This document shows, one piece after another, positions 33,004-40,989 of a DNA stretch of 57,097 nt. The notes under the pieces were generated by a model. The model made no database searches. It was given only the letters and a program-made list of their open reading frames with translations, and was not told the DNA's origin. The stretch lies in contig CABZRS010000004.1 of the NCBI GenBank assembly GCA_902528135.1, forward strand, positions 1-57,097, written 5' to 3'. Each line of letters starts with the position of its first letter. Position 1 is the stretch's first letter. The position numbers and the translations under genes were made by a program. Source of the stretch: an uncultured Pelagibacteraceae bacterium. GTDB taxonomy: Bacteria > Pseudomonadota > Alphaproteobacteria > Pelagibacterales > Pelagibacteraceae.

Positions 33004-35447
33004 TAAATATTTTTTATATTTTTTTGATTTAAAGGTTTTTTGATTATTGTTGCAGGGTATTTTTTCTTTTCAACTTCAATACATAAATTTTTATTGATCA
33101 AGTCTTCAATAGAATTTCCAGAGTTGACATAACCAAATGAAATATTTTTTTTAAAATTAAATGAATAATTTCCTGATGTTGTTCTGCCAATTATTTTATC
33201 ATCTAAGTAAATTGGCTCTTCATGAAGTAACAAAGGTTCTCCAGGTATATTATCTTTCAATACCATCATGGCTAATGATTTTGTTGGGTATTTATCTTTA
33301 ATTTTTAATAATGCTTCTTTTCCAATAAAATTTATATTTTTTTTATAACTAATTGCAAAATTAAGTCCTGCTTGATATTGATTTTCTTCAGGTGACATAT
33401 CATGTCCCCAATGTAAGAAACCACTTTCCATTCTCATAATATCCATAGCATGCGCACCACAAAGTGATAAGCCATGATTTTTACCCTCTTTAATAATTGC
33501 TAAAAATAATTTTTTGCTTTCATCTATGTTTGTATACAATTCGAAACCTATTTCACCTACATAAGATAATCTTTGAGCCCAGACTTTAACTCCGTCAATA
33601 GTTACAAATTTTCCATGACTAAACTTTATACCTTCATTTGTAAAATCATCATTACTGATATTAGATATTAATTTTCTTGAGTTGGGTCCGTATAATCCTA
33701 GGCATGTTAAATCTTCTGTTACATCTCTAAAATTGACCTCTTCTGAAAGATGTTTTTTTATATGAAATTTATCATGTATTCTTGTTGCTGCTGGACCTAT
33801 CACTCTAAAATGGTTTTTTTCAAGACAAGTAACAGTAACATCGGTCTCTATTCCTCCATCTTCATTTAACATCTGGGTATAAGTTGCTCTACCCTCAATA
33901 TCTTTTATGTTTGCTGTACAAATTTTTTGTAATTCTTCGTGAACATTTTGCCCTTCTAGGTCAAATTTTGAAAAAGGAGATAGCTCAAATAATCCAACGT
34001 TTTCTCTGGCATTTTTGGTCTCAAATTCAGCTGATGGATACCAATTTTGATAACCAAAACTATAATTGTAATCAGCCTTTTCACCTTTCAACGCATACCA
34101 CATAGGTCTTTCAAAACCACCCGAGGTTCCAAAACAAGCTCCTAATTTTTTTAGCTCCTCTTGGTAGGGTAATACAATTTGGTTTCTTGATGTTTTATGC
34201 TGTTTAAATGGCCAATGCATTCCATATAAATCACCAAGTGTTTCTGTCACTCTTTCCATTATAAATTTTTTTGATGAATGAAATTTTTGAAATCTTTTAA
34301 TATCTAATGAAAATAAATCCTCATTAATATGTCCATTAATCATCCATTCTGCAGTAACTCTTCCAGCACCTCCTGAACTTGCAATTCCAATACTATTAAA
34401 ACCACAACATGTAAAAAGTTTTTTAATCTCAGGAGTTTCACCTAATAGATATTGGGTATCAGGAGTAAATGATTCTGGACCAGAGAAAAATTTTCTAATT
34501 CCTGCATTTTCCAACATGGGCAACCTGTGAAATGATTTTTGTAAATAAGGTTCGAAATGATCAAAATCATCTGGTAATTCACCAAAGGAAAAATCATCTG
34601 GCACAACACCAGTATTTTTAAAAGCTGGTTTTGCATTTGGTTCAAAAATTCCAACTAACATTTTTCCTGCGTCTTCTTTAAGATAGAGACAATTATTATA
34701 ATCTCTTAAAACTGGTAAGTTTTTTGGTAGATCTTTCATTGGTTCTGTGATCACATAAAAATGTTCATTGGGATACAATGGAATACTAACATTCATTTTT
34801 TCACCTATTTGTCTAGACCACATACCTGTTGCTAAAACAACATACTCACAATCAATTTTTCCTTTATCGGTCTCAACTCCAACTATAGAATTATTTTTAA
34901 CTAGAATTTTTGTTACAGGCGTTTTTTCAAAAATTTGTGCTCCTTCCATTCTAGCAGCTTTAGCTAAAACATTAGTTACACCTACTGGGTCAGCTTGACC
35001 ATCTTTTGGCATAAAAACACTTCCAATAATGTCCTCATTATTTACAACAGGATATAAATTCTTTGTTTGTTTTTTATCCAAAACATGCACTTCAACATCA
35101 GATAGTTGAGCGGTAGTTGCTTGTCTCAACAACTCTTGCATTCTCTCTTTAGTGGTAGCTACTGTAATTGCTCCATTCTGTTTTAACCCTATAGATAATC
35201 CAGTTTTCTTTTCTAATTCTTGATAAAGATCCAAAGTATATTTTCTTAATTTTGTAATAGTAGATGAAGCCCCTAATTGACCCATTAAACCAGCTGCATG
35301 CCATGTGGTTCCAGATGTTAATTGGTCTCTCTCTAATAGAACCACATCTTTCCAGCCAAATTTAGCTAGATGATATGCACACGATGTTCCAGCTACGCCG
35401 CCTCCAATAACTACAACTTTTGCACCTTTAGGTAATTCTTTATCCAT
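33003..35447 (-). CDS. FAD-dependent dimethylglycine/sarcosine dehydrogenase-like protein with GcvT domain (first copy)
   Basis: An 814-residue two-domain enzyme. The N-terminal DAO domain has GGGVAG (15-20) and LTSGTTWHAAG (His50, the expected covalent FAD site). The C-terminal half is a GcvT/aminomethyltransferase domain that binds tetrahydrofolate (GFELYT, LCGAHAMDIMRMESGF, KKNINFIGKEAL). Such enzymes oxidise dimethylglycine or sarcosine and pass the one-carbon unit to folate, with electrons going to ETF. A paralogue lies at 46875-49310. This copy is followed by a dioxygenase gene. The iron uptake genes upstream (fbpC ends at 35475) lie on the same strand. Confidence 0.88.
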   Translation of the reverse strand: MDKELPKGAKVVVIGGGVAGTSCAYHLAKFGWKDVVLLERDQLTSGTTWHAAGLMGQLGASSTITKLRKYTLDLYQELEKKTGLSIGLKQNGAITVATTKERMQELLRQATTAQLSDVEVHVLDKKQTKNLYPVVNNEDIIGSVFMPKDGQADPVGVTNVLAKAARMEGAQIFEKTPVTKILVKNNSIVGVETDKGKIDCEYVVLATGMWSRQIGEKMNVSIPLYPNEHFYVITEPMKDLPKNLPVLRDYNNCLYLKEDAGKMLVGIFEPNAKPAFKNTGVVPDDFSFGELPDDFDHFEPYLQKSFHRLPMLENAGIRKFFSGPESFTPDTQYLLGETPEIKKLFTCCGFNSIGIASSGGAGRVTAEWMINGHINEDLFSLDIKRFQKFHSSKKFIMERVTETLGDLYGMHWPFKQHKTSRNQIVLPYQEELKKLGACFGTSGGFERPMWYALKGEKADYNYSFGYQNWYPSAEFETKNARENVGLFELSPFSKFDLEGQNVHEELQKICTANIKDIEGRATYTQMLNEDGGIETDVTVTCLEKNHFRVIGPAATRIHDKFHIKKHLSEEVNFRDVTEDLTCLGLYGPNSRKLISNISNDDFTNEGIKFSHGKFVTIDGVKVWAQRLSYVGEIGFELYTNIDESKKLFLAIIKEGKNHGLSLCGAHAMDIMRMESGFLHWGHDMSPEENQYQAGLNFAISYKKNINFIGKEALLKIKDKYPTKSLAMMVLKDNIPGEPLLLHEEPIYLDDKIIGRTTSGNYSFNFKKNISFGYVNSGNSIEDLINKNLCIEVEKKKYPATIIKKPLNQKNIKNI

Positions 35448-35474
35448 GAGTATATTATTACCGTATTATAATAC

Positions 35475-36533
35475 TTAAAAACAGACAATGTGGTCAATAT
35501 GGATTGGCCTTTTAATGCCAAACTTTTCATCTACCTCATGTTGGTGAATGTGGTGAGAATGAACAAATACTGGGATTTGTAAATTACTCTCAGTTTTAAG
35601 AGTGTATATAAAATTTGTTCCTCTAAATTTACGGTCAACAACTTCTAACTTTAGATTACTTTTATCATCATGTTCTAAATCTTCTGGTTGTAATAAAAGT
35701 TTTACATCTGATCCGTTTGGATAATGTTTAACAAAATTACCTTGGATTGTGCCAAGATCTTTATTTTCTAAACTATTTTCACTTGTAACTTTTGCAGGAA
35801 TTAAAATTCCTCTATTTAAGAAATTTACAACCTCTACTGAATTTGGAAAATGATAAACATTATATGGATCATCAAATTGCTTTAACTGTTTGTTTAATAT
35901 TATTCCACATTTACTTCCTAAATAAAAAGCTTCATATGAGTCGTGAGTGACAATTATAGTTGTTATTTTAGATTTACTTAACAATTGCTTTAACTCAACT
36001 TGTATTTCCTCTTTAAAGCTTTGATCAACGTTTGAAAGAGGCTCATCTAAAAGTAACAAGTCTGGATTTGAAACTAATGACCTGGCTAATGATGCTCTTT
36101 GAGCCTCCCCTGCACTAATTTCATGTGGATATTTATTTAATATTTTCTTTAAATTTAAGAAATTAATTATTTCCTTGGGATTAATTTTTTTTTTCTTTTT
36201 ACTTTTTTTTTCAGTGCCAATTAAAATATTTTTTTCAACATTGTAATGTGGGAATAAACTATTTTCTTGAAATGCAAGCGATATATTTCTGTCTTCTGGT
36301 TCCATATGAATTTTTTTAGAGGAAATGGTTTTATTATTAATTGTTATGGTTCCATTATTTATTTTTTCTAAACCAGCTATAGTTCTTAAAATTGTAGTTT
36401 TTCCTATTCCTGATGGACCTAATAGACAAATAATATCTCCTTCATTTTGAATTGAAAAAGAAACATTTTTTACTTTTGTGGTACCACCAACATTAAAATC
36501 AACATTATTAATTTCTAAAAAATTTTTAGTCAT
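35475..36533 (-). CDS. fbpC: Iron(III) ABC transporter ATP-binding protein
   Basis: A 352-residue ATPase. Walker A is GPSGIGKT (39-46), the signature is ISAGEAQRASLARSL (a variant of LSGGQ) and Walker B is LLLLDEPLSNVD. A C-terminal regulatory (TOBE-like) region extends beyond residue 240. It overlaps the fused permease gene by eight bases. In FbpABC systems it drives uptake of ferric iron released from periplasmic FbpA. The SAGEA form of the signature is unusual but retains Ser-Gly-Glu spacing. Length is normal. Confidence 0.9.
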   Translation of the reverse strand: MTKNFLEINNVDFNVGGTTKVKNVSFSIQNEGDIICLLGPSGIGKTTILRTIAGLEKINNGTITINNKTISSKKIHMEPEDRNISLAFQENSLFPHYNVEKNILIGTEKKSKKKKKINPKEIINFLNLKKILNKYPHEISAGEAQRASLARSLVSNPDLLLLDEPLSNVDQSFKEEIQVELKQLLSKSKITTIIVTHDSYEAFYLGSKCGIILNKQLKQFDDPYNVYHFPNSVEVVNFLNRGILIPAKVTSENSLENKDLGTIQGNFVKHYPNGSDVKLLLQPEDLEHDDKSNLKLEVVDRKFRGTNFIYTLKTESNLQIPVFVHSHHIHQHEVDEKFGIKRPIHIDHIVCF

Positions 36534-38154
36534 TACGTTCTTTTAAAATATAATTAGAAGATATTGTAATAAAAAAAGCTGCAATTAAAATCAAAAATAA
36601 TGAAGGCACCGCTGCTGCTTCAAGCATATCCTCTGAAGCCGAAATATAAGCTGTAGTTGCGAAGGTTTCAAAATTAAAAGGTCTTAAAACTAATGTGATT
36701 GGTAATTCTCGAATTATTTCAAGTGAGATCAAAATTACAACAAAAAGAAGAGAGTTTCTCAAATAAGGAATATGAATATTGGTAAATGTCTTTCTTTTTG
36801 AGTATCCAAGAAGATATGCGCTCTCATCGACAGAAACATTTATTTTTTCATAACCTGATTTTATTCCGTTGAATGCTAGTGAGTAAAAACGAATGAAATA
36901 GACAATGACTAATCCTAATATTGATCCAATAAATACTTTTTTAATTGATAGAAATCCAAGCGATTTAATTATGTTATTATCAAACCAAGCAATAAAAGTT
37001 ATAAAAGCAACAGCTAGTATTACACCAGGTATTGCATATCCTGAGATTGATAATGTTGAAAGAAAGTTAAGAGTTTTATTTTTTGAAACTCTGTTACCAT
37101 AATTTGATATCAATGCGAAAGTAATTAAAACAAAGCTAGATAAAGTCACTAAATATAAAGTATTTAATAAAAGATTAATTACATTAACATCAAAGAAGTT
37201 CTCTGGAAATTTTATTGTCCAATACAACATTTGTCCTAAAGGAAATAAAAAACTTAAAAAGAATAATAAAAAACAAAATGAAAAAGCAAAAAAGGAATTT
37301 ACACCTGATAGTTTTGTTTTCTCCTTTTGTTTAAATCCACCTCTAGAGTCCAAATGATATTTTGCTTTTTTTCTAGATAAGTTCTCTGTCAAAAATAGAA
37401 TAAATATAAATAGTAATAAGAAAAAAGATATTCTGTTTGCAAAAGCTAGATCGTCAAATGTTATCCAAGCGTTATAAATTCCAGTTGTTAATGTATTTAC
37501 CGAAAAAAAATCTACAGCACCGAACTCAGCTAGTGTTTCCATTGCTACTAATGATAATCCAGCAACAATTGCTGGTCGAGCTGCAGGTAAAATTATAGAG
37601 AAGAAAGATTTAATTTTTGAAAACCCTAAATTTTTACCAAGTTCTATTAAGTTTTGTGATTGATATAAAAATGAGGATCTAGCAAGTATATAAACATATG
37701 CGTAGAGAGAAAAAGAAATTGATAATATCAAACCGAACATGCCATCAAACTTTGGTATATGTTGATTATACTCCCCCTCACCAAATATATTCCTCAATAT
37801 AGTAAATGCTGTTCCATAATTATCAAAAAAAGCAAATAACGAGTATGCATAAATATAGGGGGGAATCGCAAAGGATAAAATTAATGCCCATTTAAAGAAA
37901 TTTACTCCTGGAAATTTATAAAATGAAACTATGTATGCTGATCCAACCCCTAAAATAAATGTTAAAATTAGAACACCGACTAAAAGTGATAATGAATTAA
38001 AGATGTATTCGTATAAAAAAGTATTTTTAAGTATTTCAAAATACCGAGATGTATCCTCAAAAAAACTTAAAGAAACTGTTAAAATAGGAATAATGACTAA
38101 GAATGAAATTAATACAGAGCTTAAAAACCACAAATTTAATTTATTTGAAAACAT
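36526..38154 (-). CDS. fbpB: Iron(III) ABC transporter permease (fused, two-domain)
   Basis: A 542-residue membrane protein containing two permease domains of about 250 residues, each with six segments. The first EAA loop is near LIELGKNLGFSKIKSFFSIILPAARPAI and the second near ESAYLLGYSKRKTFTNIHIPYLRNS; both have the conserved Gly. Fused two-domain permeases are typical of FbpB/AfuB ferric iron systems. The gene lies between the peroxiredoxin gene and fbpC. About fifteen bases separate it from the peroxiredoxin stop. Confidence 0.9.
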   Translation of the reverse strand: MFSNKLNLWFLSSVLISFLVIIPILTVSLSFFEDTSRYFEILKNTFLYEYIFNSLSLLVGVLILTFILGVGSAYIVSFYKFPGVNFFKWALILSFAIPPYIYAYSLFAFFDNYGTAFTILRNIFGEGEYNQHIPKFDGMFGLILSISFSLYAYVYILARSSFLYQSQNLIELGKNLGFSKIKSFFSIILPAARPAIVAGLSLVAMETLAEFGAVDFFSVNTLTTGIYNAWITFDDLAFANRISFFLLLFIFILFLTENLSRKKAKYHLDSRGGFKQKEKTKLSGVNSFFAFSFCFLLFFLSFLFPLGQMLYWTIKFPENFFDVNVINLLLNTLYLVTLSSFVLITFALISNYGNRVSKNKTLNFLSTLSISGYAIPGVILAVAFITFIAWFDNNIIKSLGFLSIKKVFIGSILGLVIVYFIRFYSLAFNGIKSGYEKINVSVDESAYLLGYSKRKTFTNIHIPYLRNSLLFVVILISLEIIRELPITLVLRPFNFETFATTAYISASEDMLEAAAVPSLFLILIAAFFITISSNYILKERND

Positions 38155-38171
38155 TTAAAAACTAATTTTTT

Positions 38172-38714
38172 TTATTTTTTTTCTGAGAGGTATTTAATAC
38201 AATTATCTGGAGTTGTCTCGATGTAAGGATCATCATCTGAGCCATCATTATTTATACCAGGTTCTTGCCACCATTTTTCAACAATTCCATTATTAATTAT
38301 GGCCATATATCTCCAGCTTCTTTGACCAAATCCATTGTGATCTTTAGAAACTAGCATACCCATAAATTTAGTAAAAAGTCCTGAACCATCAGGTATGAGT
38401 TTGATATTTTTTATTTGTAATTTTTCTGCCCATGCGTTCATTGTGTAAGAGTCGTTAACCGAACAGCAGTATATTTCATCAATTCCAAGCTCTATTAATT
38501 TCAAATAATTAGTCTCAAAACCTGGTAGTTGTTGAGAAGAACATGTAGGCGTAAATGCACCAGGGAGGCTAAAAATTATAACTCTTTTTCCTTTAAAATA
38601 ATCATCAGTAGACTTATCGACCCATTTTCCACCTATAGAACATTCATTGAAAGATGATGAGCTATCTCCTACTCTTGTTTTGAAAATTACTTTAGGTATT
38701 TGAAGTCCAAGCAT
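38172..38714 (-). CDS. Peroxiredoxin (Prx5/AhpE-like, 1-Cys or hybrid type)
   Basis: A 180-residue thiol peroxidase. The peroxidatic Cys is in IFSLPGAFTPTCSSQQLPGFE, the typical PxxxTxxC motif with a distal Arg in GFGQRSWRYMAI. The Prx5 branch reduces peroxides using glutaredoxin or thioredoxin. Further Cys residues (CCSVND) may form an intramolecular resolving partner. It is inserted between the fbpA/small CxxC region and fbpB, all on one strand, which ties peroxide removal to iron uptake. That placement is unusual for FbpABC operons. Confidence 0.88.
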   Translation of the reverse strand: MLGLQIPKVIFKTRVGDSSSSFNECSIGGKWVDKSTDDYFKGKRVIIFSLPGAFTPTCSSQQLPGFETNYLKLIELGIDEIYCCSVNDSYTMNAWAEKLQIKNIKLIPDGSGLFTKFMGMLVSKDHNGFGQRSWRYMAIINNGIVEKWWQEPGINNDGSDDDPYIETTPDNCIKYLSEKK

Positions 38715-38737
38715 GTCAAAAATTCTTGTGTAAATTT

Positions 38738-38770
38738 AAAGGTGCCTATGAGGATAACATAGACACCTTT
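38738..38770 (-). terminator. Hairpin between fbpA/small CxxC gene and the peroxiredoxin gene (attenuator or stabiliser)
   Basis: Arms AAAGGTGCCTATG (38738-38750) and CATAGACACCTTT (38758-38770) pair across a seven-base loop. In minus-strand RNA the single C/A mismatch is a G-U pair, so the thirteen-base stem is continuous. A TTTAAATTT stretch follows in that direction. It can act as a partial terminator after fbpA and the small gene, so that iron-binding protein message exceeds that of the membrane components. Confidence 0.7.
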
Positions 38771-38781
38771 ATTAAGAAAAG

Positions 38782-38931
38782 TCAGATATTGAATACTTTT
38801 AGAATGTGCGGAAAATCTTTAGTATTTATCTCTGAAAACTTTCTTTTATTTATTCTTTTGTTAATTTTTTTACACTCCTCAGCACATGGAGTACATGGCT
38901 GGGCTGACTTATTAAAATTAACATCAGACAT
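38782..38931 (-). CDS. Small cysteine-containing protein, 49 residues
   Basis: The ATG at 38931 starts a 49-residue protein, 23 bases after the fbpA stop codon. An in-frame TTG at 38964 would add eleven residues and overlap fbpA. The sequence has three Cys (QPCTPCAEECKK), a basic middle and no membrane segment. The Cys spacing (C-x2-C-x3-C) could bind a metal or iron-sulfur centre. The position between fbpA and the attenuator hairpin, on the same strand, suggests it is cotranscribed and made with FbpA. No known family is recognised. Confidence 0.55.
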   Translation of the reverse strand: MSDVNFNKSAQPCTPCAEECKKINKRINKRKFSEINTKDFPHILKVFNI

Positions 38932-38954
38932 AAATTTTTTCTTAGTCTTCAATG

Positions 38955-39983
38955 TTACTTCCAACCTGCAGCAGTCATTACTTCTAATGCATCTGCTTGT
39001 TTAGCTCCATAACTAGCAACACTTGTAGTAAGATCTTGTTTAAAATCTAAACCTAGATTATTAACTACTAGCGGACTTGGCGAAACACCACTAATCATTG
39101 GAAACTCAAATGTATTGTTTGTAAAGTGCTCTTGAGATTCTGGTGACAATAGGAAGTCCACAAGTTTAATTGCATTGTCTACATTTGGAGCTCCTTTAAC
39201 TAAAGCTGCACAACTTATGTTCATATGTGTTCCTCTATCATTCTGATTAGGGAAAAACGCTTTAACTTTTTTTGCAGCTTCTTGTTGTTCAGGTCCTTTA
39301 TTACCAGATAACATTAAAGCTAAATAATATGTATTAGCTACTGCAATATCAGCTTCACCAGCTGCTACTGCCATAATCTGCGCTCTATCATTTCCTTTTG
39401 GATCTCTTGCCATATTAGCTACAACACCTTTTGCCCATTCACTTGCGGCTTTCTTTCCATTATTTTTAACTAATGAAGCAACTAATGATTTATTATAAAT
39501 ATTGCTAGAAGCTCTAATTGCTATTCTGCCTTTCCATTTAGGATCAGCTAAGCTTTCATAGGTAAGACCTGATAATTCAGCACCACTTACTCTTTCAGGA
39601 GAATAGTAAACAATTCTTGCTCTTTTGGCTACTCCAACCCAGTGAGTTGTTCTGAAATTTTTAGGTACAGAAGATTTAATTGTGGGTGAAACTAGACCAG
39701 CTTGTGTCATTCCTTTTGCTTTAAAAGCTCCACATCTTCCAGCATCAGCTGTAATGTAAAGATCAGCAGCTGAGTCAGCGCCTTCTTCGATCATTCTTTT
39801 CTCTAACGCACCAGATTTACCATTAATTAAATTAACTTTTATACCTGTTGCTTTTTCAAATTTACCATAAAGCTCTGCGTCTGCTTTATAGTGTCTAGCA
39901 TTAAATATATTTACCTCATTAGCGATAGCAAAAGTTGAAACGACTAAGGATAAAATTAATGCTGAAATAGATATTTTCTTCAT
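38955..39983 (-). CDS. fbpA: Iron(III) ABC transporter substrate-binding protein
   Basis: A 342-residue periplasmic binding protein with a signal peptide (1-21, ending FAIA). It starts EVNIFNARHYKADAELY, typical of FbpA/FutA proteins. VANTYYLALML holds the Tyr pair used for ferric iron, with a further Tyr in RIVYYSPERVSG. It binds ferric iron in the periplasm and delivers it to FbpBC. GAGAGAG lies six bases before the ATG. A 19-bp palindromic operator sits 56 bases upstream, consistent with control by iron. Confidence 0.93.
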   Translation of the reverse strand: MKKISISALILSLVVSTFAIANEVNIFNARHYKADAELYGKFEKATGIKVNLINGKSGALEKRMIEEGADSAADLYITADAGRCGAFKAKGMTQAGLVSPTIKSSVPKNFRTTHWVGVAKRARIVYYSPERVSGAELSGLTYESLADPKWKGRIAIRASSNIYNKSLVASLVKNNGKKAASEWAKGVVANMARDPKGNDRAQIMAVAAGEADIAVANTYYLALMLSGNKGPEQQEAAKKVKAFFPNQNDRGTHMNISCAALVKGAPNVDNAIKLVDFLLSPESQEHFTNNTFEFPMISGVSPSPLVVNNLGLDFKQDLTTSVASYGAKQADALEVMTAAGWK

Positions 39984-39989
39984 TATTTT

Positions 39990-39996
39990 CTCTCTC
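39990..39996 (-). promoter_or_regulatory. Strong Shine-Dalgarno site of fbpA
   Basis: GAGAGAG lies six bases before the fbpA ATG on the minus strand. It fixes the start and fits high expression of the iron-binding protein. Confidence 0.7.
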
Positions 39997-40014
39997 TGTT
40001 AGTTATTTTTGTTT

Positions 40015-40020
40015 ATAATA
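40015..40020 (-). promoter_or_regulatory. Candidate -10 element of the fbpA promoter
   Basis: TATTAT on the minus strand lies between the iron operator and the fbpA ribosome site, about 18 bases downstream of the operator. No convincing -35 hexamer is visible. The operator would cover the polymerase site just upstream. This is a tentative assignment. Confidence 0.35.
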
Positions 40021-40038
40021 GTTCTGAGAATTATTCGC

Positions 40039-40057
40039 ATTGATAATGATTATCAAT
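40039..40057. promoter_or_regulatory. 19-bp palindrome upstream of fbpA, Fur- or RirA-type iron operator
   Basis: ATTGATAATGATTATCAAT is a perfect inverted repeat around one central base. Its core, GATAATGATTATC, matches the 6-1-6 form of the classical Fur box, and TGA-N9-TCA matches the RirA iron-responsive box of alphaproteobacteria. It lies 56 bases before fbpA, just upstream of a candidate -10 element. Binding by an iron-loaded repressor would block fbpA transcription when iron is plentiful. Confidence 0.8.
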
Positions 40058-40098
40058 CTCAATAGTGTCGCATATATTTATTAGGATTTTTAAAGCTT

Positions 40099-40989
40099 TT
40101 AGGACTTGAACTCTGAAATTTTACTATAAAGAAAGTTTCTAAAGGTTGTAACTCTTGCTACATTTTTTAAAGATTCTGGAAAGACAAAGTGAGCCTCTGT
40201 AATCGGGCCTTCTACGCTTGGTAGAACTTTAATTACATTTCGAGATAAAGAAACTAAATAATCTGGAAGAGCCGCAAGACCTACGCCACTTTCAACTGCT
40301 AACAGTAAACCCATAACGCTATTTACTTTCATAACAGGTTTTCTTTTTTTATTATCTTTTATACCAAGTTTTAATGCCCAATCTGGATTAAATACTGGTG
40401 ATGGAGCTCCTCTACCAAATGATATAAAGTTATGTTTGCTTAAATCGTTAATAGATTTAGGCATACCATGTTTTTCAAGATACTTATTTGAGCCATATAT
40501 ATGGTAATTTATATCCATTAGTTTTCTTTGAATATAATTAAGTTGTTTTGGTCTTCTCATAAATATTCCGATATCGGCTTGTCTTGTACTTAAATCTAAT
40601 TCTTTATCATCAAAAATTAATTCTATTTCAATTTCTGGATTTAATTGCATAAACTCTTGAATTCTCGGAGTTAACCAGTGAGTACCAAAACTTCTAACAG
40701 TTGTAATTGTTAATTTTCCTGTTGGTTTGTGTTTTTGATCTCCTAAAGTTGTTTCAACCTCTTTAAGTTTACTGATAACCTCATGTGCAGTTTTATAAAC
40801 ATATTCACCATTTTCTGTAAGCGTTAATCCTCTTGCATGTCTTTCAAATAACTTTACTTTTAATTCTTCTTCTAAAGATTGAATTTGTCTACTAATTGCA
40901 GATTGGCTTAGATTTAAAATTACAGTAGCGCTAGTAAAACTGCCAGCTTCAGCTACTGCATGAAAAATTTTTAATTTATCCCAATCCAT
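40099..40989 (-). CDS. LysR-family transcriptional regulator
   Basis: A 296-residue LysR-type protein. The winged helix-turn-helix spans about 1-60 (FHAVAEAGSFTSATVILNLSQSAISRQIQSLEEEL), followed by a periplasmic-binding-like effector domain. The start overlaps the stop codon of the AcuI-like gene by one base, so they are cotranscribed. In most LysR systems the regulator is divergent from its target; here it is downstream of it. Its effector and targets are unknown. The adjacent reductase gene and possibly fbpA (110 bases downstream) are the nearest candidates. Confidence 0.9.
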   Translation of the reverse strand: MDWDKLKIFHAVAEAGSFTSATVILNLSQSAISRQIQSLEEELKVKLFERHARGLTLTENGEYVYKTAHEVISKLKEVETTLGDQKHKPTGKLTITTVRSFGTHWLTPRIQEFMQLNPEIEIELIFDDKELDLSTRQADIGIFMRRPKQLNYIQRKLMDINYHIYGSNKYLEKHGMPKSINDLSKHNFISFGRGAPSPVFNPDWALKLGIKDNKKRKPVMKVNSVMGLLLAVESGVGLAALPDYLVSLSRNVIKVLPSVEGPITEAHFVFPESLKNVARVTTFRNFLYSKISEFKS

